Of a stretch of DNA of 20,920 nt, positions 12,546-20,643 are shown in pieces. Source of the DNA: a virus. The translations under genes and the position numbers were made by a program. Each line of letters starts with the position of its first letter. The first letter of the stretch is position 1. The DNA lies in IMG/VR virus record IMGVR_UViG_3300032322_000303, positions 1 to 20,920 of that record. The stretch is one strand, 5' to 3'. The notes beneath the pieces are model-generated. The model saw only the letters and a program-made list of their open reading frames with translations, was not told where the DNA came from and ran no database searches.

Positions 12546-14855
12546 TTAACCGCCAAGGGCGTTTAAGCCTTTGTATGTGTACAAACCTGTTGCCAGTTGT
12601 TGCAACGCTGATGGCGAATATGTTGCACCTGTTGATGTACCTTGATTAGTTGTGATTTGTGGTGTGATTGGAGCCATGCCACGAATCTGTGTGTTCAAGA
12701 AATCAAGCTGTTGCTTTGGATAGTTCTGCTGATTAATGTACTGCTGTTCTGCCGCAGTCAATTGACGTTGCATCTGTCCTTGCTGAGATGCGCCAGCCGC
12801 TTCCAAAGCCGCCGTATCTGCATAACCCATACCTTGGGCTTGCTGAGACAATCCAGCTACTTGTTGCAACGCAGACATCTGGCGCTGATAGTCTTGAGCT
12901 TTAGCAGACTGAGCCGCTTGAGCCGCAGTAAGACCAAACTGTTGTTGAGCCTGACCCGCACCTGTCTGCATCTGACCAAGGTTAGCCATCTGGGACATCT
13001 GTTGAGCAGTAAGCTGGCCTTGTGTCTGACCAAGGTTTGTCAGGTTCTGCTGTTGTTGGCTTGACAACTGACCAGCAGTTTGACCTAAATTAGTCAAAGC
13101 AGAAGCCTGTTGTCCTGTTAACTGACCAGCGGTCTGACCAAGATTAGCTAGTGCGTTAGCCTGTTGACCCGCAAGTTGACCTTGAGTCTGACCCACGTTG
13201 GCTAATGCCGCCGCTTGCTGACTTGTCAACTGACCTTGAGCCTGACCTAAGTTAGCCAGCGAGGAAGCCTGCTGACCCATTAACTGACCTTGTGTCTGAC
13301 CAAGATTAGTCAAGGAAGAAGCCTGTTGGCCTGTCAATTGACCAGCGGTTTGTCCAAGGTTAGCAAGCGTAGTAGCTTTTTGACCAGCAAGTTGACCTTG
13401 CGTTTGTCCAAGATTAGCTAAAGCAGAAGCTTGTTGACCTGCAAGCTGTCCTTGGCTTTGACCAATATTAGCTAATGCGGCGGCTTGCTGACCCGTCAAT
13501 TGACCTTGGGTCTGCGCAAGGTTTCCATACTGAGCACCACCCTGAAGCACGCGAGAAAGGTCTGCACCAGAAATGCTACCAACTGTACCAGCCAACTGAG
13601 CTTGGCGTGCAAGGTCAGCTTGAGAAGCACCAAGAGCCTGTCCAAAACCTTGGTTAGCCAACTGAGCTTGTTGGTTTAACACAGCTTCTTGAGTATCGCG
13701 CAGAGCACGGCTTGCAAACTCACCCATGCGTGAACCACCAAATTGACCTGCTCTGATAAAAGCGTCCGACACGTTAGGTAGCAAGTTCTCGCTAAGATTA
13801 CGTCCCGCCTGCTTAGCGATAGCGTCCATAACGCCACCTTGATACTGCGACATGTACTGATTGATACCACCAGCACCAGATTGAGCCGCCGCTGAGAGGT
13901 AAGGGTTAGCCGCATTCAAAGCACGATCAGAAAGCGCTTGTGCGGTCGTCTGACCAGCCTGACCCATAAAAGGTTGAGCCGCGCTGTAAATGTCACCAGC
14001 CGCTTGACTAGCTTGACTAAAGTAAGGTTGCGCCGCACCAGTGATATTGCCAGCAGAAGTACCTGCTTGATTTAGATATGGTTGAGCCGCCGCAGTAATA
14101 TCACCCGCAGAAGCACCAGCCTGATTCATGTAAGGTAAAGCCGCACCTAGAATGTTTCCAGCAGATGAACCTGCTTGCGTCAACGAAGGTTGCGCCGCAT
14201 TCATGATGTTGCCAGCGGATAAATTAGCTTGATTGAAATACGGTTGAGCTGAGCCAACAATACTGCCTGCGGCTTGACCAGACTGTGATAGATAAGGTTG
14301 AGCCGCGCTGGTGATGTTACCCGCAGATGTGCCAGCTTGATTCATGTAGGGTTGAGCCGCACCCATAATGTTGCCAGCGGACATGCCTGCCTGCGTCAAC
14401 GAAGGTTGTGCAGAGCCAACGGAATCAATACCCATTGCTCTTGAGAGCGCAGGTTGACTTGCCCCCACAATGTCCATCTGACCTGCTCTGTTGAAATATG
14501 CTTGACCAGCGCCTAAGTTTTGACCTGCCAACTCTGGACTCAAATATTGACCTTGCGCGGCTTGCAAATCACCAGCAGTGCCTTTATTGGCAAAGCCTTT
14601 CATGCCTGTAGAGGCAAAGTTCATGTCGCCTTTATATGCGCCTTGTTGCTCTTGAACTTGCTTGTAGGCTTGTTGCTGTAGAGGTGACAACTCAGCCACA
14701 GTTGGCAAACTGTAGGGCTGATAAGGCGTGTTAGCTACGTTTGTAGCTAACTGAATTTGATTGTAAATTGCATCCTGCATCCACTTTGGAGTCTCAGTGG
14801 AAGAGGTGGTGTATGAAGTCGCCAGTTGTGGCGAACCTTGAAAAAGACTTCCCAT
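12546..14855 (-). CDS. Twin-array 18-residue repeat protein, 769 aa
   Basis: A Gln/Ala/Gly-rich late protein with two arrays. Residues 147-308 are nine units of an AAQPYLNQAGTSAGNIT-type repeat. Residues 447-626 are ten units of a GQTQGQLAGQQASALANL-type repeat. Both have a period of exactly 18 residues, which is five turns of an alpha helix. A non-repeat linker of 138 residues, with NLLPNVSDAFIRAGQFGGSRM, lies between. The N-terminal 70 residues and the C-terminus (YINQQNYPKQQLDFLNTQIRG, in part) look like docking regions seen in other phage internal proteins. An elongated helical virion or ejection protein is likely; a tape-measure-like role is an alternative. Confidence 0.7.
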   Translation of the reverse strand: MGSLFQGSPQLATSYTTSSTETPKWMQDAIYNQIQLATNVANTPYQPYSLPTVAELSPLQQQAYKQVQEQQGAYKGDMNFASTGMKGFANKGTAGDLQAAQGQYLSPELAGQNLGAGQAYFNRAGQMDIVGASQPALSRAMGIDSVGSAQPSLTQAGMSAGNIMGAAQPYMNQAGTSAGNITSAAQPYLSQSGQAAGSIVGSAQPYFNQANLSAGNIMNAAQPSLTQAGSSAGNILGAALPYMNQAGASAGDITAAAQPYLNQAGTSAGNITGAAQPYFSQASQAAGDIYSAAQPFMGQAGQTTAQALSDRALNAANPYLSAAAQSGAGGINQYMSQYQGGVMDAIAKQAGRNLSENLLPNVSDAFIRAGQFGGSRMGEFASRALRDTQEAVLNQQAQLANQGFGQALGASQADLARQAQLAGTVGSISGADLSRVLQGGAQYGNLAQTQGQLTGQQAAALANIGQSQGQLAGQQASALANLGQTQGQLAGQKATTLANLGQTAGQLTGQQASSLTNLGQTQGQLMGQQASSLANLGQAQGQLTSQQAAALANVGQTQGQLAGQQANALANLGQTAGQLTGQQASALTNLGQTAGQLSSQQQQNLTNLGQTQGQLTAQQMSQMANLGQMQTGAGQAQQQFGLTAAQAAQSAKAQDYQRQMSALQQVAGLSQQAQGMGYADTAALEAAGASQQGQMQRQLTAAEQQYINQQNYPKQQLDFLNTQIRGMAPITPQITTNQGTSTGATYSPSALQQLATGLYTYKGLNALGG
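12978..13517 (-). repeat. Repeat array 2: ten 54-bp units
   Basis: Encodes ten consecutive 18-residue units of the type GQTQGQLAGQQASALANL. Most conserved positions are G1, Q2, G5, Q6, L7, Q10, Q11 and N17. Third codon positions vary between units, so it is an old or selected array and not a fresh expansion. Confidence 0.9.
13932..14417 (-). repeat. Repeat array 1: nine 54-bp units
   Basis: Encodes nine 18-residue units of the type GAAQPYLNQAGTSAGNIT, preceded by a decayed 16-residue unit at 14418-14465. The unit differs from array 2 but has the same length, and Q, A and G dominate both. Confidence 0.88.
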
Positions 14856-16654
14856 TACATGGCTCCCTTTAGATATGCAAGAGGTGATTTAGCGTTAGGG
14901 CTGAATTTGCCTTTGGCAAGCTGGCGACCTTTTTGTCTTCGCAATTGGACACGCATTGCGTCAAGGCGCTCGGCTCCAGCTTTTGTGGAACCATCCCCCA
15001 GAAGTGCAACTGTTTCAGCGTCCATTACATATTCACCATCAGAGAGTTTGGCATCGATGGTGTCATCTCGACCTGAGCCTGAGCCACGAGCCATGTACGC
15101 GATCTGTGAGAGGGAACCCCCGCGAGCCAGCCCCGGGGGGCGCGGCACGCTCAAATTATAAGCGCCCCCAGTAATTTGAGGCCACGCCTGCGCCATATAT
15201 TGGCTCAAACCTAAACCAGCATTATTCGCATCGCGTTGCATGCGGTTCCAATCCCACTGAATAGATGGGCGGTTAAAGTATTCTTTCTTTTCAGGCGACA
15301 TTGTGCTAACTGCCTGCTTAACATCAGGAGGAGCGCTACTCAAACTGCTCAACAAAGTAGCGCCAATTAAAGCGTTCTTCATTGACAGTGGACTAGAGCC
15401 ACCCGCTGGCGCATTTGTTTTGAGTTGAGAAAGTGGGGACTGAGCTGGCGCGTTAAGACCAGCACCCATGTCTTGACCACCGTATCCTTGGGTAGCCATA
15501 GGAGGGGCTGGGTTTGTCAAGGAATAGTCGACCGCAAAGTTTTCTGGGCCTTTGTACCCAATCTTGCCTGTCATGAAGTCAGTTGTACCAATACCAGCCT
15601 CTGGCACGCCACTGTAAGAGTAGTCGCCACCTTTAGGTAATTTTAAGCCTTCAAGCACAGCCTCAGATGGCTTGAGTCCTATGCGGCTAGATTCAACAGG
15701 CTTTGACATGCTCGCGGCAAGACCAGTTAAACCACCAGCAACAATGGCTGATTTAGGGTCATAGCCAGCGGCAAGCATATTTCCAAACTGTTTACCACCA
15801 GCGGCAATTGAAGCGTTACCAGTCAGGTCACCAAGTTGTTGACCAGCATAAGTGCCTAAAGCACCAGTAGCCGCGCCCTTTAAAAATCCTTGACCAGTAG
15901 CCGCGCCAGATACACCGCCAATTAAAGCGTTGCCAAGCATGTTTTGTCCTGCTGTGCCTAGATTCAGACCCATAGAACTATTTGCGGCTGAGCCAAGGTA
16001 CTCACCAGCACCACCGCCTAAGCCGCCCAAAATAGCACCTTTAAGGGGGTCACCACCAGTGAGAGCGGCAGTTGTACCACCGATGACAGCGCCACCAGCC
16101 ATGGTAGCGGCTGTGCCTGTGAAGCCCATGGATGCGCCAATTGCGGAGCCAGCCCCGGGGACAATGAAATCCAACGCAATCGGCAACGCAATCGCTAAAA
16201 ATTTCTTGAGACTAAACTTGTATTCAGGCAAACCTGTGCGCGGGTTAATTGTTCCTGAACCCCCCATGCGCTTGAGCATCTCTGCTTCGCGTGGGTTGAT
16301 GTGCGCCAGCATCGTATCACCATGACGACCCATCGCCGCCAAACCACCTCTAGCGTAACCCTTTTGCTTTGTGCGCTCCTGCATGCCATATAACAGCACC
16401 AACAAGGAAATGATCACCACAGGATCAAACTGCTCAGGCAGATCGCCCTCTTCAACCATGTCATCCTTCACTGCGGACGCAACAATCTCAGGATACTTGT
16501 CAGGGTTGTTCAGAGCAAACTCAAGCAACTTGACTAACTCATCCAAACCCTCTGTCGTAATTGGCATATCCCCAATTTGGTTTTCAAGGGTCAGCACTGC
16601 CTTTGAGAACCGTGGGTCGTTCTTTGCAATTTCAAGAATTTGTTGCTTATCCAT
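14855..16654 (-). CDS. Candidate membrane-active virion protein, 599 aa
   Basis: TTGGAG ribosome site just upstream. Residues 77-90 (DPVVIISLLVLLYG) form a hydrophobic helix. ARGGLAAMGRHGDTMLAHIN (101-120) and the NPRTGLPEY block (137-145) are typical of a phage family I recognise by sight. Residues about 150-300 are a long Gly/Ala-rich hydrophobic region suited to membrane insertion. Near the C-terminus the block DDTIDAKLSDGEYVMDAETV and then ALLGDGSTKAGAERLD is also conserved in phages. A role in DNA ejection is the best guess from composition and position among tail genes. No enzymatic motif is seen. Confidence 0.72.
   Translation of the reverse strand: MDKQQILEIAKNDPRFSKAVLTLENQIGDMPITTEGLDELVKLLEFALNNPDKYPEIVASAVKDDMVEEGDLPEQFDPVVIISLLVLLYGMQERTKQKGYARGGLAAMGRHGDTMLAHINPREAEMLKRMGGSGTINPRTGLPEYKFSLKKFLAIALPIALDFIVPGAGSAIGASMGFTGTAATMAGGAVIGGTTAALTGGDPLKGAILGGLGGGAGEYLGSAANSSMGLNLGTAGQNMLGNALIGGVSGAATGQGFLKGAATGALGTYAGQQLGDLTGNASIAAGGKQFGNMLAAGYDPKSAIVAGGLTGLAASMSKPVESSRIGLKPSEAVLEGLKLPKGGDYSYSGVPEAGIGTTDFMTGKIGYKGPENFAVDYSLTNPAPPMATQGYGGQDMGAGLNAPAQSPLSQLKTNAPAGGSSPLSMKNALIGATLLSSLSSAPPDVKQAVSTMSPEKKEYFNRPSIQWDWNRMQRDANNAGLGLSQYMAQAWPQITGGAYNLSVPRPPGLARGGSLSQIAYMARGSGSGRDDTIDAKLSDGEYVMDAETVALLGDGSTKAGAERLDAMRVQLRRQKGRQLAKGKFSPNAKSPLAYLKGAM
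15131..15138. repeat. CCCCGGGG palindrome
   Basis: Lies in a GC-rich patch encoding Pro-Pro-Gly-Leu in the 599-residue protein. Here the frame is shifted, so Pro-Gly reads CCG GGG. Confidence 0.65.
16153..16160. repeat. CCCCGGGG palindrome
   Basis: Encodes Val-Pro-Gly-Ala in the hydrophobic region of the 599-residue protein with the codons CCC GGG. Confidence 0.65.
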
Positions 16655-16666
16655 TTGTCACTCCAA

Positions 16667-16894
16667 TTAAGACAGCGATTGAGCAAAACGCTCAGCCCAG
16701 TCACGCCAATCATCAAAATCGTAAGGCAAAGGAAAGTTTTTACCTAGCGATGTATTGTTTAAAAACTGCATAGCCCAGTTCTGCCAGTCGTCACCATCAA
16801 GACGACTAAGCGCTCCATAGCTGTCCAGATCAAGCGCAATCTGGTCAGCCCAATCATGGAGCGACATGTAAGAGGGGCGAGTAATTGTGGTCAT
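16667..16894 (-). CDS. Small conserved late protein, 75 aa
   Basis: ATGA overlap with the upstream gene. Tryptophan and aspartate rich: SLHDWADQIALDLDSYG, DDWQNWAMQFLNN and DDWRDWAERFAQ show a repeated D-W-x-x-W-A pattern, as if the protein were built from two similar helical halves. It sits between the stabilisation-like protein and the large Gly-rich proteins, a position where small phage proteins of this look recur. It may be a minor virion part or a chaperone. Confidence 0.75.
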   Translation of the reverse strand: MTTITRPSYMSLHDWADQIALDLDSYGALSRLDGDDWQNWAMQFLNNTSLGKNFPLPYDFDDWRDWAERFAQSLS

Positions 16895-18726
16895 CCAAGC
16901 ACCGTCCTGTCGCCAGAATCCATGTGTCCAATAATCTGACCCATCTGATAATCACCACCCACAGCATTAGATTCAAAGCGCACACGCAACTCACGGCGTT
17001 GTTCTTTGAGCATCACAATTTGCTGGTAAGGCTCTGACGCTGTCTCAGGGAATGAGAACTGACTGCTATAAACTTCAGGTGCTCGAGCGTTAGCGCGTCC
17101 TGTGACCTGCACAGTCATTGGGCCTTTCTGAATAAAGTCAGGCTCAATCTCAGTGATACGCAGATACTCGTTTCTGCCCTGTGGCAATGAAGACAAGTCT
17201 GCTGTCTCAAAGTAAGATTGGATAGGCAATGTTGATTGACCCTCAACAGCATCAACGCCTTGCTCGTGAATCCAGACACGATAACCACTTGATGTGGGAA
17301 TGCAGTCTGTCAGCAAAGGTGATGCAAAGCCATTGTTATAACCACCAGAGGCGCGACCTGATGCAGGCAATTCTGTGTCATACCAAGAGTTCTCGCGCAC
17401 ATTGTAAATAATGGCGTGTGTGCATTCAGTTGCGTCACCCCGTGGATAGCACCACCAAATTTCACCAAAGTGAGGTACTTTAAATGCAAACACTTTAGCG
17501 CGATGGTTTGGGTTTACATTGTCAAAGAAATAATTCAAATTTAATTGGTTAGGCACTTCACGCACCACACCATTAAACATCAAGAAGCGGTCAACACCAC
17601 ACCAGAAAAACACACCATCGTAGTCAACCACACAGTCAGGCGACATGATAGAGGTATCTGTTGATATGGTGTCAAATTGGAATACGGTCGTGCCACCAGT
17701 AAAATTAACACGGATCACAGCGTCATAAGCCCAGAACAGTCCTGCTGGCGCTGATCCAGAACCTGCACGCAGTGGCATACCTTTAATGATCTTTTGACCC
17801 CATACTCGAGCTATACCTGAGCCTAAACCACTTAAGTCTGTGAAGTCGCCAGCAACAGACCAACCCACAATACCCGCAGTGCCGTAGTAAAACAGGTAAG
17901 GGAACAGCATCACAATCCCACCAGTGGCATTAGCACCTGCGGGCAATGGGATGTCTACCAAAGGAGCAGTCCCTAAAACATCGCCATAGAAAATCTGACC
18001 ACCAGTGTCGTTACACACGCACTGTAAATTAGGTGCTACATGCGCAATAATTGAGTTGTATGTGGTTGATGCGTCATATGCTGTTTGAAACATCCATTGG
18101 TTATAAGCAGATGGAAACAAAGCATTTAAACCACCACTCATGTTTACAACTGATGTGGTGATGGTTGTTGTGTTAGCCACAACCACAAACCCGTTAGTTG
18201 CCTGACCAACATTCGATGCTGTAATAGTAATGACTGCGCCAACAGCCACAGCAGTGTAGTTTGGTGTAGAAATAAAAGCGTTGATATTTGCCGCAACAGC
18301 AGTAGCAGTTGTAGGTAAATCTGTTGTGAAAAGAACTCCGCTAGATGTAATCGTAACCCCGTTAACGGTAATGCTGTTAACTGAGCCAGCCCCACCACCA
18401 GTCAAAGTAACTGTACCTGTTGCCGCCACTCCTACTGGTGTGCGATTAGTAACGATTGAACTGTTTGTAGTTGAATCAATCGTAAAACGCTCAACCGCTG
18501 TCGCTCCTGCTGAATGGCAATACTGCAAGCTCTGCTGAGTAAAGCTGTTAAAGCCTCGAGAAATTTCAGTCAAATATTTACTGATGGAACGGTAGCCACC
18601 AATTTTTCGAGGAAGCCCACGCTGAAACCTGACCCACTGTCCGTCAATGTAAAAGTCACCATCGTACCTAGTACCATCTCGCTTGATACCAGCAAGAGAT
18701 TTCAGGACTATTGTGGATTCAGGCAT
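16891..18726 (-). CDS. Tail hub / DNA-stabilisation-like protein, 611 aa
   Basis: The frame is open to 18780, but the first 18 residues of that frame are Cys/Trp-rich nonsense, and the ATG at 18726 overlaps the previous stop (TGATG), giving MPESTIVLKSLAGIKRDGTR. The N-terminus YDGDFYIDGQWVRFQRGLPR and the beta-rich body (IAHVAPNLQCV, VWGQKIIKGMPLRAG, FFWCGVDRFLMFNG, HFGEIWWCYPRG) match phage proteins annotated as packaged-DNA stabilisation or tail hub proteins. Residues about 100-200 look like an inserted Thr/Val-rich beta domain. It would sit at the tail below the adaptor. Confidence 0.75.
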   Translation of the reverse strand: MPESTIVLKSLAGIKRDGTRYDGDFYIDGQWVRFQRGLPRKIGGYRSISKYLTEISRGFNSFTQQSLQYCHSAGATAVERFTIDSTTNSSIVTNRTPVGVAATGTVTLTGGGAGSVNSITVNGVTITSSGVLFTTDLPTTATAVAANINAFISTPNYTAVAVGAVITITASNVGQATNGFVVVANTTTITTSVVNMSGGLNALFPSAYNQWMFQTAYDASTTYNSIIAHVAPNLQCVCNDTGGQIFYGDVLGTAPLVDIPLPAGANATGGIVMLFPYLFYYGTAGIVGWSVAGDFTDLSGLGSGIARVWGQKIIKGMPLRAGSGSAPAGLFWAYDAVIRVNFTGGTTVFQFDTISTDTSIMSPDCVVDYDGVFFWCGVDRFLMFNGVVREVPNQLNLNYFFDNVNPNHRAKVFAFKVPHFGEIWWCYPRGDATECTHAIIYNVRENSWYDTELPASGRASGGYNNGFASPLLTDCIPTSSGYRVWIHEQGVDAVEGQSTLPIQSYFETADLSSLPQGRNEYLRITEIEPDFIQKGPMTVQVTGRANARAPEVYSSQFSFPETASEPYQQIVMLKEQRRELRVRFESNAVGGDYQMGQIIGHMDSGDRTVLG

Positions 18727-19931
18727 CAGAATGTCCCACCAACAACAACACCAGCAGGCGCAATACCTAATGCAGTCCAAGCCGCTTGTTGGTTCGCCGC
18801 TTCAAAAATTGGAATACCTACAGCAGTGCCTCCAAGGTTAATCAGAGCACTTCCTGCAGTGGTAGCTCCTGTACCGCCTTGCGCAATTGAAATTGGGAAA
18901 CTAACGCTTGCTGTATCTGCATCAACTACATCAGTACCGTCACAGTAATAAATACCTCTTGAGCCTTGGTTAACAACAGCACCAGTTCCAGCAGAAGTTT
19001 TGACAGTCAGCGTGTATGCACCAGTTGTGGCGTTATCAACCCAATACTGCTGAACAGTCGCAGGAACAACCACAGTTCGGTTTCCAGTTAAAACGCCTGT
19101 AAATTTGTAAACAATGCGATTTAATTCTGAGCCAGCTAAAGTGTAGGTTCCAGTCCCAGCAACGCTGATAACTGTGTAGTCAAACACAAAAACAGAAGCC
19201 TGACCAAAACCAAGTGTGTAGAAGTTTGTGCCATCAGAAATAATGACAGACGAATCAGTAGGCTGGTAAGCTTTTGTCGCTAATCCATCAATTGTGTTAA
19301 CACCAGATGGTGTAAGAGTAACCTGACCACCACCTGCGTTACGCAAGTACATAAACCAGTTATTACCAACCGAAGCGGCGCTAGGCAGTGTCAATGTTCC
19401 TGAGCCTGAGCCAGTCCACAAATACATTTTTGCGCGGTCTGAGTCACCTGCAATGTAGTTGGAGTTGAATTGAGTAATAGGTACTGATTGAGACAGCAAA
19501 GTACCAACAGCAACAATACCAGTGCCAGCAAGCGCAGATGCGTTAGCAACGGACACCGTAGCGCCAAATTGAAGCGTTTCCCACAAACCATTCGTGGTGG
19601 TGTTGTTTGTCAAATAGACTTGCCAAACCGTGCCAGAAGCAATTGAAACAACTTGTGTTCCACCTGCGTTTTTAACTACAAAAGTTTCTGCGCCTTGGTT
19701 GTTAAACAGGATGGTGTTGCCAACGCCACTCTTTTGAGCGTCAGGCAGAAAGATTGACCGACCTGCGGTGTTTGCGGTCACATCAATAATGCGGGTAGCA
19801 AGATTGGTGTTAGTGCTGGTTTCCTCGGGCCAACTCAGCGTCACATCCGTAGATGTCAGCGTTATGGCGCTGTAGCTGATCTCGCTTGGGTAGATGTTTG
19901 CTCCACCAAAGACATCTGTATAGATAGGCAT
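18726..19931 (-). CDS. Tail-fibre-like protein, 401 aa
   Basis: Beta-rich, Thr/Gly/Ala/Val-rich protein of the tail. It starts MPIYTDVFGGANIYPSEISY and has the LSWP and IFLPDA strands typical of a family of phage tail proteins. It ends with ISIAQGGTGATTAGSAL and then INLGG, the well-known tail-fibre repeat. TAATG overlap with the adaptor upstream and a one-base overlap with the gene downstream. Probably trimeric and involved in host contact. Domain limits are not clear from sequence alone. Confidence 0.78.
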   Translation of the reverse strand: MPIYTDVFGGANIYPSEISYSAITLTSTDVTLSWPEETSTNTNLATRIIDVTANTAGRSIFLPDAQKSGVGNTILFNNQGAETFVVKNAGGTQVVSIASGTVWQVYLTNNTTTNGLWETLQFGATVSVANASALAGTGIVAVGTLLSQSVPITQFNSNYIAGDSDRAKMYLWTGSGSGTLTLPSAASVGNNWFMYLRNAGGGQVTLTPSGVNTIDGLATKAYQPTDSSVIISDGTNFYTLGFGQASVFVFDYTVISVAGTGTYTLAGSELNRIVYKFTGVLTGNRTVVVPATVQQYWVDNATTGAYTLTVKTSAGTGAVVNQGSRGIYYCDGTDVVDADTASVSFPISIAQGGTGATTAGSALINLGGTAVGIPIFEAANQQAAWTALGIAPAGVVVGGTF

Positions 19932-20563
19932 TACGCTTCACTCCTTGTTGCTGTGCGATCCATGATGCGCTTCAAGTCTTCGCCATTGAGCGCCTGCGCC
20001 GCACGGTCATACATGGCTTGCCAAGTCTGAATGCGCTCGTCCTTTTTGAGGAACGGCGTTGCCTCTAACAAGGTTGCATACAGCAACACATCAGGAGCGT
20101 ATTCAGTAAGCCAGTTAGTTTGTAGATCATCACCCAAAAGGGCTGGTTGCTCGTAGTACAGAATTTCAAGAGTCTGTGCTGTAGCAGGTGTTGGGGTAAT
20201 CAGCCAGTGCTGATAGTCGTAATCAGCATAGAACTGAGGAGCGGCGGTCTGGGCTTCGTTAGGCCAGTAACTGCGGCAATACTCATATGCTCGAGCAAAG
20301 ATGGGCGAGCCATTGACAGTCATGCTGATTGTGTCTCGCCACCTGTCAGGCTTTAGATAGACAGCCACGCCAACGGATAAAGGGGTACTCACCGCTCGGA
20401 TGAACCCCTGAATTTTAAGCTCTCGCGCAATTCTGCGCTCGCCTAGCGTGATCAACCGAGGCAGTTGGTCGTAGACGATCTGGTCGCTTTCTTGGGTGAA
20501 ACCACGCTCAAGATAACGGCGCACATCTACGAGCAGACTGTCGTAGGTCATGGTATAGCTCAT
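19931..20563 (-). CDS. Head-tail adaptor protein (SU10-adaptor type), 210 aa
   Basis: Starts MSYTMTYDSLLVDVRRYLER with a GGAG site, then LPRLITLGERRIARELKIQGF, a pattern I recognise from phage adaptor proteins of the SU10 type. It continues with LKPDRWRDTISM, YEYCRSYWPNEAQT, APQFYADYDYQHWLITPTP, NWLTEYAPDVLLYATLLEA and KKDERIQTWQAMYDRA. It would form the ring joining portal to tail. First gene after the late promoter. Length is normal. Confidence 0.85.
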   Translation of the reverse strand: MSYTMTYDSLLVDVRRYLERGFTQESDQIVYDQLPRLITLGERRIARELKIQGFIRAVSTPLSVGVAVYLKPDRWRDTISMTVNGSPIFARAYEYCRSYWPNEAQTAAPQFYADYDYQHWLITPTPATAQTLEILYYEQPALLGDDLQTNWLTEYAPDVLLYATLLEATPFLKKDERIQTWQAMYDRAAQALNGEDLKRIMDRTATRSEA

Positions 20564-20564
20564 A

Positions 20565-20581
20565 AATACTCCAATAGTATT
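20565..20581 (-). promoter_or_regulatory. Hairpin over the ribosome site of the first late gene
   Basis: On the minus strand AATACT-ATTGG-AGTATT is a perfect 6-bp stem. The Shine-Dalgarno GGAG spans its loop and 3' arm, one base before the ATG. It may slow translation until opened by a factor or by ribosome queuing. Confidence 0.5.
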
Positions 20582-20611
20582 AGCCGCTGATACAGCATGC
20601 GCCTAGAAAAA

Positions 20612-20640
20612 ATTATACTCCTGAACCCTTTTAGTAGCAA
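20612..20640 (-). promoter_or_regulatory. Late-operon promoter, sigma70 type
   Basis: Reading leftward: TTGCTA (20635-20640), a 17-bp spacer, then the consensus TATAAT (20612-20617). It lies between the lysozyme stop and the adaptor start. The -35 is the same hexamer as in early promoter copy 1. Confidence 0.82.
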
Positions 20641-20643
20641 CAA

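Noticed and set aside
12978-14417. CRISPR array
   Set aside because: The 54-bp period has no repeat/spacer alternation, the units are in frame throughout and no cas genes are present.
14826-15161. 111-residue plus-strand frame
   Set aside because: It lies antisense to the end of the 599-residue gene, which has conserved motifs in this region.
18727-18780. N-terminal extension of the stabilisation-like protein
   Set aside because: The extra 18 residues are Cys/Trp-rich and are the out-of-frame reading of the tail-fibre gene end; ATG 18726 overlaps its stop.
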